From Alteromonadaceae bacterium XY-R5 (GTDB lineage Bacteria > Pseudomonadota > Gammaproteobacteria > Enterobacterales > Alteromonadaceae): DNA of 64,000 nt. Positions 1 to 8,695 of the stretch are shown here, one piece after another. The stretch is from contig LXWE01000009.1 of NCBI GenBank assembly GCA_001660395.1, positions 79,057 to 143,056 of the forward strand. The letters are read 5' to 3'. The notes beneath the pieces were generated by a model. The model was given only the letters and a program-made list of their open reading frames with translations. It searched no databases and was not told where the DNA came from. Made by a program: the position numbers and the translations under genes. The stretch's first letter is position 1. Every line of letters begins with the position of its first letter.

Positions 1-1
1 T

Positions 2-697
2 GCCATCGGCAAAGATGATCCGGCCAAGAAATCCGGTAGTCAGGCCGTGGCACTAAAAGTGGCTGAAAGTGCGGATAAAACCTTGCTAGACCATGTGCGC
101 CTGCATGGTTATCAGGATACTTTATATGTACAGGGTGGCCGCACCTATGTGCTCAATAGCCAGGTTTACGGCAATGTGGATTTTATTTTTGGCAATGGCA
201 ATGCGCTGTTTGAAGACAGCGAACTGATCTCTTTGCCCAGAGCCAACCCTGTCACCACCACAGGTTACGTTACCGCCCCCAGTACCCTGCTGACCAGCGA
301 GTACGGACTGACGTTTATTCGTTGTCAGTTTTTGCGTGAGGCGGGTGTGCCTGATGATTCGGTGCCTTTAGGTCGCCCCTGGCATCCGACCACTACCTTC
401 GACGATGGCCGTTACGCCAACCCCTTTGCGGTGGGGAAAACCATCGTGATGGATTCATTCCTCGATGCCCATATTGCCAAGCGCGGCTGGGACAGCATGG
501 GCGGTACCGCCAAAGATGGCTCGCGCAAACAGTTTATGCCCCTGACCGATGCACGCTTTTTTGAATTTCACAACCATGGCCCTGGTGCGCAGGTTTCGCC
601 ACTGCGACCGCAGCTCAACGACGACGAAAAAGACAGTTACACCCGCGCACTTATTCTGGCACAGTGGCAGCCAAAAGGTGTGATGTCGATAGAATAA
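2..697 (+). CDS. Pectinesterase (pectin methylesterase, CE8), 5'-truncated by the window edge
   Basis: The reading frame is open to the first base, so this is the C-terminal 231 residues of a longer protein (family members usually exceed 300). Pectinesterases remove methyl esters from homogalacturonan, making it accessible to lyases and polygalacturonases. The family signatures are present in order: a QAVAL segment, QDTLY with the first catalytic aspartate, GNVDFIFGN with the nucleophilic aspartate, and LGRPW with the substrate-binding arginine and tryptophan. A GTG at 47 could be mistaken for a start but lies inside the conserved QAVAL segment. Export signal and true start are outside the window. 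It opens the pectin locus that continues to about 32.6 kb, which shows that the locus extends to the left. Confidence 0.93.
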   Translation, partial: AIGKDDPAKKSGSQAVALKVAESADKTLLDHVRLHGYQDTLYVQGGRTYVLNSQVYGNVDFIFGNGNALFEDSELISLPRANPVTTTGYVTAPSTLLTSEYGLTFIRCQFLREAGVPDDSVPLGRPWHPTTTFDDGRYANPFAVGKTIVMDSFLDAHIAKRGWDSMGGTAKDGSRKQFMPLTDARFFEFHNHGPGAQVSPLRPQLNDDEKDSYTRALILAQWQPKGVMSIE

Positions 698-733
698 GCC
701 ACCTGCGTACTGGGCATGTTAGGGAGTGTTAGT

Positions 734-1027
734 GTGTTAAAACGGATATTTAGCGTGACGATTTGGCCCGAGCTCAGGGCAGAATTTGAAGCCGATTTTG
801 AGCAAATTGGCCAGACCATGACTGAGCACTGTAACGGCCTGATGCATCTGGAAATTGGGTTCCCAGTGTCTTTCACACCAAATACTTACACCATGTTGAC
901 CTGCTGGCGCGATGAATGCGCGCTGGCAACCTTTGCGGGTGAGCAGTGGCAGCAATCTGTTATTCCTGCACATATGCAAAAATATGCGCAGTCTCACAGC
1001 GTTGTCCATTATTGGTTGAATCCATAG
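734..1027 (+). CDS. Small ABM-fold (antibiotic biosynthesis monooxygenase-like) protein
   Basis: A 97-residue protein if started at GTG 734, which has AGGGAG eight bases upstream; an in-frame ATG at 716 lacks such a site. The length, the N-terminal 'FSVTIWPE' strand, the helix around FEADFEQIGQTM and the closing 'HSVVHYWLNP' strand fit the dimeric ferredoxin-like ABM fold. Members range from haem-degrading or quinone-forming monooxygenases to proteins of unknown role, and no residue seen here fixes an activity. It follows the pectinesterase by 36 bases and could be co-transcribed. No signal peptide, so cytoplasmic. The family assignment is by pattern only. Confidence 0.6.
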   Translation: MLKRIFSVTIWPELRAEFEADFEQIGQTMTEHCNGLMHLEIGFPVSFTPNTYTMLTCWRDECALATFAGEQWQQSVIPAHMQKYAQSHSVVHYWLNP

Positions 1028-1131
1028 ACCGTTTCGTTACTTTGTGATCGGTAAATGCCAGTGATTTGCTAATTTGCGCGCAGTCCGTCTAGTGTTGAAC
1101 AGCACTGTTTCTTAATTCATGGAGAGAGCTC

Positions 1132-1860
1132 ATGCTGTTTAACCATTCACTTAACCGTGAAACTCGCTATGGTTGCCCGGCCGCTGACCTGGTTTTAGTC
1201 AATCGTTTTTATACCGTGGGCTATTCCTACTATTTTCGCCAGGCCAAATGGGCGATGGAAATTGTCGACCCAGATAAGAAAGATATGGATGAGGTTGCGA
1301 GGTTAAATAACTTTCGCCCTGATTTTCGAGTGCCGAAACGCTTTCGGGCCGATTTATCCGATTATCAGGGAACGGGGTTTGATCGCGGGCATTTAGTTGC
1401 CAGTGCGAATCAGGCTGACGAAAATATCCAAAACAGCGAAACATTCTTACTGTCAAATATGTCGCCCCAGGCACCGCAATTTAATCGGGCCAAATGGCGG
1501 GAGCTGGAAACGGCCGTGCGTGACCTGGATGCTAAAACCAATGTGCTCGAAACCTATGTGATTACCGGCCCTATTTTCGACTTCATGACCAGCATCAAAT
1601 TAATCGGCAAAGAGGATAAAAATGGAATTGAAGTGCCTGTTCCCAGCCACTTTTTTAAATGCGTTCTGACCGAAAACACGCGAGGGCAGTTACATATGTG
1701 GGCTTTTGAAATGGAAAACGCGGCGTTGAATAAGCCGCTGGCTGATTATCGGGTAACCACGGCTTATATTGAACAACGGGCCGGGATGAGTTTGTGGGAT
1801 AAACTTACTGGCCCGGAAATCGAACGCGAAAAACTAAAGCGTCGCGCTATGTGGACTTAG
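1132..1860 (+). CDS. DNA/RNA non-specific endonuclease (DRGH nuclease family)
   Basis: A 242-residue protein carrying the hallmark DRGH motif at residues 84-87 (D-R-G-H-L), where the histidine is the general base of the beta-beta-alpha-metal nucleases; 'LLSNMSPQAPQFNRAKW' downstream supplies the conserved Asn that holds the Mg2+ ion. It hydrolyses DNA and RNA without sequence specificity. Start ATG 1132 has GGAGAG seven bases upstream. No signal peptide is visible: the N-terminus (MLFNHSLNRETRYG) is hydrophilic, which is unusual because most relatives are secreted or mitochondrial. Either it is exported by another route or an upstream part is lost. It has its own intergenic region (1028-1131) and no obvious link to pectin metabolism. 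Confidence 0.88.
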   Translation: MLFNHSLNRETRYGCPAADLVLVNRFYTVGYSYYFRQAKWAMEIVDPDKKDMDEVARLNNFRPDFRVPKRFRADLSDYQGTGFDRGHLVASANQADENIQNSETFLLSNMSPQAPQFNRAKWRELETAVRDLDAKTNVLETYVITGPIFDFMTSIKLIGKEDKNGIEVPVPSHFFKCVLTENTRGQLHMWAFEMENAALNKPLADYRVTTAYIEQRAGMSLWDKLTGPEIEREKLKRRAMWT

Positions 1861-1990
1861 TTGGCAGCGTCCGTCGACGACGCGTTGATTGTTAATCCCC
1901 CCATTTATTCCCCCGGTTAACATTTACATATGAAGATAACTTGCTGATCTTTATAATTTACTTAGTGTTTCAATTCGGTATTATGGCGCC

Positions 1991-2009
1991 GCCTGATAGC
2001 CTATCAGGC
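1991..2009. repeat. 19-bp perfect inverted repeat upstream of the barrel protein gene
   Basis: GCCTGATAG-C-CTATCAGGC is a perfect palindrome with a single central base, 67 bases before the GTG of the next gene. It could be an operator or the stem of a leader hairpin. A TATAAT lies at 1952-1957 but has no good -35 box at normal distance, so the promoter is not assigned. Confidence 0.6.
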
Positions 2010-2076
2010 ATGAAACTCAGGCGCGCTATAACGTGAGTGCGCAAGGGACAGATTCCATTTATTACAAGGATTGATT

Positions 2077-3921
2077 GTGACTAAGCTCATCTATCGGGTT
2101 GGGCAAGCATGCGCTTTTGTTTGTGTATTCGCCTCTGCTATGCCAGCTTTTGCATCGGTTTCTCTGCACAAGAGTGACAAAGACTGCTCTAAAAACTGTT
2201 CAAAGACATTGACCGTAGGTCAGCAAACACACCGTTATTCAGCCGACGCAGATCTTCTGGTAAGCGCCAGTTATCAGGACATCGAATGGGCGCTGGTTTC
2301 TGATGGTAAGAAGAAACCGACTTATTATCTGCATAACTCCTTGCAATCACGTCGAGCCAGCTACAGCAAGATTTGTAAAAGCGGGTCTCTGGATATGGAT
2401 ATTACCCATAACGGAGAGCTGGCCTGTATTGATGAAACGCACCTTAGCCTTTTTGGCGGATATGTCGGTAAATCTGATTATGTCTGGCCATTAGATGGCG
2501 ACGTTAAAACGGCTGTCATTGACCACAGTGCCATGGGCAGCACCAGCGTGGCGTATATATCCAGTCAAAATCAACAGTCAGAGTTTTGGCTGAAAGTAAG
2601 CACAATAGCAGAATTACGCTCGGATAAAGGCTGGCAACAGCAGCTTACCAATATGCACCGGTATAGTGATTTCGGCGATATTCTCGCAGTTGATGCGAGC
2701 CATGATGGTAGTATAGTCGCGGCTGTTTACGAGTGGATCAACTCTTATAACAAAGGTTTGATTGGCTATTACTTTGCACCAAATGGCACCGTGAGCTTCG
2801 GCCAGGTTAAAGCCAGCGAAGAATATAACTTTGGTTTTAGCCCGGATGTGACGCTGGGGGCGGAAAAGGCTGTATTTACTGCGTCGAATAGTTCATCCAG
2901 CCGTAAAGAGAGCATTACCCTTAGTCGCCAGGAACTTAGCGGTTTGCTCTATCAGTATCATGAATTCTCAGGCGCCAGCATGTTCGATATCATGGTCGGT
3001 GGTGGTGTCCAGCCCGTGAACTGGCACGTCAATCAGAAGGTTGAAGTGAATGACAGTATGAAGGGCCGAACCAAGTATGAAATGAACACCAATTTGCTGA
3101 TTTCATACTATATGCAGGGGCGCTGGGAAAACAGTCAAATTGCGGTCACTTTGCTGCAGAACCGTGCCGAAAAGGCGGTTGATGAGAATGTCGATAATCC
3201 GTTGGAAAAGGATGCCATCAAGCAGTATCTGATTCAGTATGATTACAACGGCCTGTTTTCCGGTGCCAGTACCCTGCGCCTGGAATACCGCAATTTAAAT
3301 GCGGGGGGACTTGCCTCTTATACCAATAACGCCGGTGTCACTGAAACGGTCGACTTTGACAGCGAGCGAGTTACCTATCGTGCGTTGTTGATGGGTGAGC
3401 GTGGTATTTATGCCGGTGGATATTATTCAGAGTACGATACGCCCAGCGTGGTTGGCTTCTTAACGCACTCAGGTAGCTTCGCTGGTGTGGCCTTTGACCA
3501 GGATTTCTCTTTGTCTAAATATGGGTTGGTTGTGGGGTATGACGAAGGCGCTTATGGTCATCGTTATGAAACCGACTACAATCGCTTTTACTTTGCCGGT
3601 GAGTTAGGTGTGGGCCTTGCCCGTTTACACACAGGTAAAGATGCTTTGTATGCTGCGACCGGTGAAACCGAAGGGGACATCCATGGTAAAAATACCCTTG
3701 AGCTGCGTGCAGAATTAGATGCAGGATACATTTGGCAGCGTAAGCTTAGATCCATGCGTGGGCTGGGTATGTCAGTCCAGCTTGGCTATAAAGTGCAGTA
3801 TGAATACATTGATGAAGATCCGAGTGACGATGATGATAAACCGGATGACGGTTGGCTAGTCGCTTATCAACGCGCAGATACGATTCACGGACCATACATT
3901 AAGCTCAATCTGCTGTTTTAA
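2077..3921 (+). CDS. Unrecognised exported protein, probable outer-membrane beta-barrel
   Basis: 614 residues if started at GTG 2077, which has AAGGA six bases upstream; the TTG at 2071 abuts that site and is unlikely. Residues 1 to about 26 form a signal peptide (hydrophobic core followed by AFA). A short Cys-rich patch after it (CSKNCSKT) is followed by a beta-rich domain that may be propeller-like. From about residue 300 on, alternating hydrophobic/polar strands, many Tyr/Gly residues and an end in 'YIKLNLLF' with a terminal Phe suggest a C-terminal barrel recognised by the BAM machinery. I do not recognise a family. A rho-independent terminator follows directly. Its position beside the DUF4861 gene and pectin operon does not prove a role in pectin use. 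Confidence 0.7.
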   Translation: MTKLIYRVGQACAFVCVFASAMPAFASVSLHKSDKDCSKNCSKTLTVGQQTHRYSADADLLVSASYQDIEWALVSDGKKKPTYYLHNSLQSRRASYSKICKSGSLDMDITHNGELACIDETHLSLFGGYVGKSDYVWPLDGDVKTAVIDHSAMGSTSVAYISSQNQQSEFWLKVSTIAELRSDKGWQQQLTNMHRYSDFGDILAVDASHDGSIVAAVYEWINSYNKGLIGYYFAPNGTVSFGQVKASEEYNFGFSPDVTLGAEKAVFTASNSSSSRKESITLSRQELSGLLYQYHEFSGASMFDIMVGGGVQPVNWHVNQKVEVNDSMKGRTKYEMNTNLLISYYMQGRWENSQIAVTLLQNRAEKAVDENVDNPLEKDAIKQYLIQYDYNGLFSGASTLRLEYRNLNAGGLASYTNNAGVTETVDFDSERVTYRALLMGERGIYAGGYYSEYDTPSVVGFLTHSGSFAGVAFDQDFSLSKYGLVVGYDEGAYGHRYETDYNRFYFAGELGVGLARLHTGKDALYAATGETEGDIHGKNTLELRAELDAGYIWQRKLRSMRGLGMSVQLGYKVQYEYIDEDPSDDDDKPDDGWLVAYQRADTIHGPYIKLNLLF

Positions 3922-3963
3922 CTCAACATGTCGAGATTGCTTAGGTAAACAGGTTTGCCTGAT

Positions 3964-3993
3964 AACGGGTTGGGAGATCCCCAACCCGTTTTT
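3964..3993 (+). terminator. Rho-independent terminator
   Basis: An 11-bp perfect stem AACGGGTTGGG / CCCAACCCGTT with loop AGATC, followed by TTTTTC. It ends transcription of the barrel-protein gene. The convergent DUF4861 gene finishes at 3996, but the other strand has no U tract. Confidence 0.85.
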
Positions 3994-3995
3994 CG

Positions 3996-5216
3996 TTAGT
4001 GGGTCAGGCTAGCAACAATCGGTGCATCCAAAGCCTGTAATTTGCTGCGTAACATGGCTTCAAATTCCGCCTGATTTTGCGGACCAGAAGGAGCCTGTGG
4101 CCATTCCGCCAGGATTTCATAGGTAATGTTATCTGTGCTCGGGGCAAAATTTAGCAGATAGTCGTAAGGGCCTTTTATCTGCTGAGCGACCTGCGCTTTT
4201 TGATAGAAAATCGCTAAACCAAGCTGATCATCTTCGCCAGCCAGACTTTGTTTACCCCAGGTGGCAATGTAGCCCCATGAGCTGCCTTCCGCCTGCATAA
4301 AAGCCACACCATGGTCCACCAGGCCAACCACTAAGTCTGACACCGGTTCGCTGCTTTTTAACATGATTTGAGTGGCACTATCTCCAGCATTGATCTGGTA
4401 GTGTGTGCTTACATCAATTGATTTCTCTGCCGCTTTCCAGCCCTGGTAATACACACTGAAGCCTGCCTGCAGGCGGTCATTTGAATCGAGCTCAAAACGG
4501 GTGTTATCTACCTCATTGAAATGCACCACTGCGCCGTCGTGCCAGCGTCCCAGTGCACCCAGGCCAAGCGACTTTCCGGCTTTAAGCACGTCTTGTCCCC
4601 AATCCTGCATATGGTGATAACTTTCGTAACCATCTTGTCCCGCCATGTGCAAAGCCGGCGTAGTGACGGTTTTGGCAAATACGTCAATGGCATTGCGCCA
4701 GTCCAAATACAGGCGATAACCCATTTTATCGCTTTCCCAGCCCGGCCCTTCATAACGCAAATAGAACGAGTGATCAGTCAGCTGTTTAGGTGATTCAAAC
4801 TCGGTGACAGGCGTAAACTGAAAGTCATCAGCCACATACTTAGCGCCTTGCCATTCCCCTCCCTGACGAACTGACAATTCTGCATGGGCCAGATCGGGCA
4901 AGGTGTTCTGCATCGACGCACTGAGGCTGATGTCACGTTGCTGACCTGGAGCCAAACTCACCTGTAGCAAGAGGGTATCTGCTGTACCATTTTTATCCCG
5001 ATCAATCAGCTCGGCCAGGCTGCCATCACTGCTCGTTACGCCATTGGCTGATGCAAGCACTTCAGGGACAGGTAATTGTAATAATTGTGTTGCATTTGAG
5101 CCCGAGGCGGGATTGCTGAGTGTGACATGGACCTCGGTGCTTGGGGATTCACTCTGGCAGCCACTGAGAGTGGCAGCCGACACCAGAAAAAAGGGAATGA
5201 TGCCTGTTCTGTTCAT
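3996..5216 (-). CDS. DUF4861-family lipoprotein of the pectin locus
   Basis: 406 residues starting MNRTGIIPFF. An LSGC lipobox places the lipidated Cys at residue 20, so the mature protein is membrane-anchored in the periplasm or at the surface. The segment YHHMQDWGQDVLKAGKSLG and the following 'GALGRW' match what I know of the DUF4861 family, which recurs in polysaccharide (especially pectin) utilisation loci of marine bacteria; the fold resembles carbohydrate-active beta-sandwich proteins but no activity is established to my knowledge. The gene is divergent from kduD, and the 368-bp region between them contains two copies of the locus palindrome, so both directions may be controlled by the same repressor. 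Family assignment is from memory of the motif. Confidence 0.75.
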   Translation of the reverse strand: MNRTGIIPFFLVSAATLSGCQSESPSTEVHVTLSNPASGSNATQLLQLPVPEVLASANGVTSSDGSLAELIDRDKNGTADTLLLQVSLAPGQQRDISLSASMQNTLPDLAHAELSVRQGGEWQGAKYVADDFQFTPVTEFESPKQLTDHSFYLRYEGPGWESDKMGYRLYLDWRNAIDVFAKTVTTPALHMAGQDGYESYHHMQDWGQDVLKAGKSLGLGALGRWHDGAVVHFNEVDNTRFELDSNDRLQAGFSVYYQGWKAAEKSIDVSTHYQINAGDSATQIMLKSSEPVSDLVVGLVDHGVAFMQAEGSSWGYIATWGKQSLAGEDDQLGLAIFYQKAQVAQQIKGPYDYLLNFAPSTDNITYEILAEWPQAPSGPQNQAEFEAMLRSKLQALDAPIVASLTH

Positions 5217-5331
5217 GGTAGAAATCCTTTAAAGCTAATAGATTCAAACGATTGAACCTGATGTTTATCTGTAGTAGGGATTCGGGTTTCGCACTTCTTT
5301 ATTAACCACTCTGAATAATTTTTGCAGTTTT

Positions 5332-5345
5332 TTCCATCGGTGGCA
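5332..5345. promoter_or_regulatory. Degenerate LacI-type operator
   Basis: TTCCATCGGTGGCA matches 12 of 14 positions of the palindrome found intact at 5363, with the right half perfect. Centre-to-centre distance to the intact site is 31 bp, about three helical turns, so cooperative binding or a looped complex is possible. Confidence 0.5.
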
Positions 5346-5362
5346 AAAATTGGTTGACTTTT

Positions 5363-5376
5363 TGCCACCGGTGGCA
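5363..5376. promoter_or_regulatory. LacI-type operator TGCCACCGGTGGCA
   Basis: A perfect 14-bp palindrome that extends to 18 bp (TTTGCCACCGGTGGCAAA, 5361-5378). The central CCGG is typical of LacI-family operators. The same 14-mer recurs at 13225 and 22388, in each case upstream of a pectin gene unit, and a LacI regulator is encoded at 10839. Confidence 0.82.
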
Positions 5377-5584
5377 AAGACTTTTGCAAAAGGTTTAAAT
5401 ATTGTGAATGAAGTGTAATTCGTAGACTATAAAATCTACGCAAAAGCACAAAGGGTTTACCCTTATTAATTCAAATATGAATAAAAAATTTTTTATATGA
5501 ACCATTTTGTGCGTAACGCTTGATGCGTTGAAAGAGTTGGATAGTCTCTGTGCGGACATTAACTGCGCAACAAAGGATAAGCAT

Positions 5585-6343
5585 ATGAGTTTATTTTCAC
5601 TGCAAGGCAAACATGCCCTGATCACCGGAGCCAGCCGTGGCTTAGGGCAGGCTATGGCCCTTGGTTTGGCAGAGGCTGGGGCGAAAGTCGTGTGTGCCAG
5701 TTCTTCACCAGGTGGCTGTGAACAGACAGTCGCCGCCATTAAGCAAGCCGGTGGCGAAGCAGTTGAACTCAGTGCAGATCTCTCGTCGATTGAAGCGGTC
5801 GAAGCGCTGGCGGCAAATGCGAAGGAAGCGTTCGGCGGGATTGATATTTTAGTTAACAACGGCGGTACCATTTATCGTCAGCCTGCCGTGGATTACGATT
5901 TTGCTCAATGGCAGAAGGTGATTCAGGTGAATCTGGATGCCACCTTCCGTCTATGCCAGTTAGTGGGTAAAGACATGATTGCGAAACAGTCAGGTAAGAT
6001 CATCAATATTGCATCCATGCTTTCTTACAGCGGCGGCTTGACGGTACCCGCATATACCGCCAGTAAACATGCCGTGGCCGGTGTCACCAAAGCTCTGGCA
6101 AATGAATGGGGCAAATTTAATGTGCAGGTAAATGCCATTGCTCCGGGCTATTTCAAAACCGATAACACTCAGGCGATTCAGGACGATCCTAAACGCAACG
6201 AAACCATCCGCTCGCGTATTCCGGCTGGCCGCTGGGGTGAACCGCAGGATCTGCAAGGTGCAGTGGTATTTTTGTCATCTCAAGCCAGTGATTATGTAAA
6301 TGGTCATATTCTGGCGGTAGATGGCGGTTGGCTGGCGAGTTAG
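5585..6343 (+). CDS. kduD: 2-dehydro-3-deoxy-D-gluconate 5-dehydrogenase KduD (SDR family)
   Basis: 252 residues, the usual KduD length. It interconverts 3-deoxy-D-glycero-2,5-hexodiulosonate and 2-keto-3-deoxygluconate (KDG) with NAD(H), the last step by which unsaturated galacturonate from lyase action enters the KDG pool. The Rossmann signature TGASRGLG is at residues 14-21, NNGG follows 'DILV', and the catalytic Ser, Tyr157 and Lys161 are seen in SMLS...YTASK. ATG 5585 with an upstream AAGGA matches the family N-terminus; longer in-frame extensions back to 5507 have no support. First gene of the kduD-kduI-TRAP unit, 10 bases before kduI. Confidence 0.93.
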   Translation: MSLFSLQGKHALITGASRGLGQAMALGLAEAGAKVVCASSSPGGCEQTVAAIKQAGGEAVELSADLSSIEAVEALAANAKEAFGGIDILVNNGGTIYRQPAVDYDFAQWQKVIQVNLDATFRLCQLVGKDMIAKQSGKIINIASMLSYSGGLTVPAYTASKHAVAGVTKALANEWGKFNVQVNAIAPGYFKTDNTQAIQDDPKRNETIRSRIPAGRWGEPQDLQGAVVFLSSQASDYVNGHILAVDGGWLAS

Positions 6344-6353
6344 GAGCAGGCAG

Positions 6354-7193
6354 ATGAGCAATTTTGAAATGCACTATGCCATTGGCCAGCAGGAAGCCAA
6401 AGGTTACGACACCGCCCAGTTACGCGCCGCGTTTTTGACCGAGAAGCTGATGCAGCCGGGCAAAATCTATTGGATTTATACCCACTACGAGCGTTTTATG
6501 CTCGGCAGTGCGGTGCCTACTGATACCCCTTTGACCCTTGAGAGCATGGATGCTCTTAAATCTGATTTGTTTTTGGCGCGCCGCGAACTGGGTGCCATTA
6601 ATATCGGTGGCGATGGTTACGTGATGGCCGATGGCACTCGTTACGATTTAGCCAAGGAAGAAGCCCTGTACCTGGGCGCCGGTAATAAAGATGTGACCTT
6701 TCATTCTGTCGATGCATCAGCACCGGCTAAGTTTTATCTGAATTCTGCGCCTGCCCACCATGCTTATCCGAACAAAAAAGTCGGTAAGCAAGATGCCAAT
6801 GTGTTGCATCTGGGCAGCCGTGAAACCTGCAACGAACGCGATATTAATCAGCTACTGATCAATACAGTGGTAGAAACCTGTCAATTGCAAATGGGCCTGA
6901 CCCGACTGCTGCCAGGCTGTGTGTGGAATACCATGCCTGCCCATCAGCATGATCGCCGTAACGAAGTCTATTTCTACTTCGATCTTGCCGAAGGCCAGGC
7001 TGTCTGCCACTTCATGGGTGAACCTCACGAAACCCGTCATATCTGGGTCCACAATGAACAGGCGGTGTGGTCACCACCCTGGTCGATTCACTGTGGCGTG
7101 GGCACAGGTAACTATGCCTTTATCTGGGGCATGGCCGGTGAAAACCTGGATTACGGCGACATGGATTTCTATCCGCCGGATCAGTTGCGCTAA
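6354..7193 (+). CDS. kduI: 5-dehydro-4-deoxy-D-glucuronate isomerase KduI
   Basis: 279 residues, one more than the Escherichia coli protein. It isomerises 5-keto-4-deoxyuronate, formed spontaneously from unsaturated galacturonate, to 3-deoxy-D-glycero-2,5-hexodiulosonate, the substrate of KduD. The zinc-binding H-x-H-x4-E signature of the cupin fold is at His197, His199 and Glu204 (AHQHDRRNE), and a later His lies in 'PPWSIHCGVG'. ATG 6354 is preceded by AGGAG, which overlaps the kduD stop codon, implying coupled translation. Cytoplasmic. With kduD it processes the products of the pectate lyases and the GH105 hydrolase in this locus. Confidence 0.96.
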   Translation: MSNFEMHYAIGQQEAKGYDTAQLRAAFLTEKLMQPGKIYWIYTHYERFMLGSAVPTDTPLTLESMDALKSDLFLARRELGAINIGGDGYVMADGTRYDLAKEEALYLGAGNKDVTFHSVDASAPAKFYLNSAPAHHAYPNKKVGKQDANVLHLGSRETCNERDINQLLINTVVETCQLQMGLTRLLPGCVWNTMPAHQHDRRNEVYFYFDLAEGQAVCHFMGEPHETRHIWVHNEQAVWSPPWSIHCGVGTGNYAFIWGMAGENLDYGDMDFYPPDQLR

Positions 7194-7214
7194 CCAAGAG
7201 GAATCAGCGAGGGT

Positions 7215-8195
7215 ATGAAGTATTTCCGTTTTAACCGCCTGCCAGCACTGCTATTTGCGGTGTTGTTAATGGGTGGCTGTGCCCAGGAAGATGACAAGGT
7301 GATTTTACGCCTGGGTCATACGCTGGATACCCAGCATACTGTGCATAAGGCCATGGAATTTATGGCACAGAGGCTGGAGGAATATTCCCACGGCCAAATG
7401 GAAATTCGTATCTACCCAAGCGGTCAGCTGGGCTCAGAGCGACAAATGGTGGAACTACTGCAAATTGGCAGTCTGGCCATGACCAAAGTCTCTGCCAGTC
7501 CACTCGAAGGTTTTGTCCCTGAAATGAAAATATTCAGCATTCCTTATGTGTTCCGTGACCGTGAACATTTCTGGAAAGTACTGAACAGCGACATAGGTAA
7601 ACAATTACTGGCTGGGGTTGAATCCGTGCGCCTAAAAGGCATGGCTTACTATGATGCGGGCAGCCGCAGTTTCTATACCACGGATGGCCCGGTGCGCAGC
7701 CCCGCTGATTTGAAAGGTAAAAAAATCCGTGTGCTGAATAGCCCAACGGCAGTGAAAACCGTGCAAGCCCTGGGAGCTGCCGCAACGCCCGTTGCCTGGG
7801 GCGAGCTCTATACCGCTCTGCAACAAGGGGTTGTGGATGGTGCCGAGAACAATCCGCCCAGTTATTACCTGTCTCGCCATTACGAAATATCCCGTTATTA
7901 CAGTTTGGATGAACACACCTCTGTGCCGGATGTGGTGCTGATGTCTCTCCCGGTTTGGAATTCCCTGACACCACAGCAACAAGATTGGTTGTCAAAGGCC
8001 ATGGCCGATTCGGTGGAATATCAAAAATCCCTTTGGCAGCAAGCCTCTGATGATGCCTTAAAGGCAGTTGAAGCCGCTGGCGTAGAAGTGATTTATCCAG
8101 ATAAACAGCCTTTCCGCGATGCCGTGGCACCGTTTCATGCCTCTCTGGCTGGAACGGAAGTGGGCAAGCTGATCGAAAAAATAAAGGATATGTAG
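7215..8195 (+). CDS. TRAP transporter substrate-binding protein (DctP family)
   Basis: 326 residues. The N-terminus (MKYFRFNRLPALLFAVLLMGGC) ends in an MGGC lipobox, so this is a lipoprotein form of the solute receptor. The family pattern is clear: 'LRLGHTLDTQHTVHKAM' at the start of the first lobe, 'IYPSGQLGSERQMVELLQ', 'GKKIRVLNSPT' and 'ALQQGVVDGAENNPPSY'. The arginine of KKIRVL binds the carboxylate of organic-acid ligands in characterised members. Position between kduI and the two permeases suggests uptake of a pectin-derived uronate, such as galacturonate or an unsaturated oligogalacturonide derivative; the exact ligand is inferred from context only. Confidence 0.93.
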   Translation: MKYFRFNRLPALLFAVLLMGGCAQEDDKVILRLGHTLDTQHTVHKAMEFMAQRLEEYSHGQMEIRIYPSGQLGSERQMVELLQIGSLAMTKVSASPLEGFVPEMKIFSIPYVFRDREHFWKVLNSDIGKQLLAGVESVRLKGMAYYDAGSRSFYTTDGPVRSPADLKGKKIRVLNSPTAVKTVQALGAAATPVAWGELYTALQQGVVDGAENNPPSYYLSRHYEISRYYSLDEHTSVPDVVLMSLPVWNSLTPQQQDWLSKAMADSVEYQKSLWQQASDDALKAVEAAGVEVIYPDKQPFRDAVAPFHASLAGTEVGKLIEKIKDM

Positions 8196-8197
8196 TG

Positions 8198-8695
8198 ATG
8201 GTGCAGTTTATTAAATGGGTCGATAAATTGCTCGAAGCCATGTTGGTGGTAGCAATGAGCGGCATATTGTTGGCAGTAACCTGGCAGGTTTTATCTCGTT
8301 ATTTACTTGCGGATCCCAGTTCCTTTACTGAAGAGCTGGCGCGCTTCCTGTTAATTTGGATTGGGTTATTAGGCGCCGCCTATGCCTATCGAACCCGCGC
8401 GCACTTGGGATTAAATCTGGTAGTTGCGAATTTGGCACCTGCTCGCCGCCGCGTCGCCATGATGCTGATTGAAGTGATTGTCATCGTGTTTGCCGGCTTA
8501 GCCATGTTTTATGGGGGAAGTGAGCTGGTGGCACTGACCCTGGAACTACATCAAATTTCTGCCACTCTGGGCATTCCTATGGGACTGGTATATGCCGTGT
8601 TGCCCCTGTCGGGTGGCCTGATTGTGATTTATGCCATTTATCATCTGGTCATGCTGGCTGACGATGAGCGCTGGGAGGAAGAAACATGGAAGTAA
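8198..8695 (+). CDS. TRAP transporter small permease (DctQ family)
   Basis: 165 residues with four predicted membrane segments: about 12-32, 48-66, 88-108 and 128-150. The family sequence 'TWQVLSRYLLADPSSFTEELARFLLIWIGLLGAAYAY' spans the second helix, with the conserved Glu-Glu and Arg-Phe. ATG 8198 lies two bases after the dctP stop and nine after AAGGA; nearby GTGs at 8195 and 8201 fit less well. It forms the accessory membrane subunit that joins the large permease in Na+-driven uptake. Confidence 0.92.
   Translation: MVQFIKWVDKLLEAMLVVAMSGILLAVTWQVLSRYLLADPSSFTEELARFLLIWIGLLGAAYAYRTRAHLGLNLVVANLAPARRRVAMMLIEVIVIVFAGLAMFYGGSELVALTLELHQISATLGIPMGLVYAVLPLSGGLIVIYAIYHLVMLADDERWEEETWK

Larger units (their letters stand above)
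5217..5584. promoter_or_regulatory. Divergent regulatory region between the DUF4861 gene and the kdu-TRAP operon
   Basis: A 368-bp AT-rich region with no supported gene. It holds two CCGG/TCGG-centred operators (5332-5345 and 5363-5376) and a 6-bp hairpin CGTAGA/TCTACG at 5421-5440 with an A/T-rich loop. A TTGACT at 5354-5359 lies between the operators, but no convincing -10 box follows at 16-18 bp, so I do not place the promoter. Confidence 0.6.

Noticed and set aside
5395..5871. 158-codon minus-strand frame over the start of kduD
   Set aside because: Antisense to a well-supported SDR gene and it runs through the regulatory region; no domain features.
7534..8265. 243-codon open frame on the minus strand
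   Set aside because: It lies antisense to dctP and dctQ, has no ribosome binding site and low-complexity shadow composition; the plus-strand TRAP genes are unambiguous.
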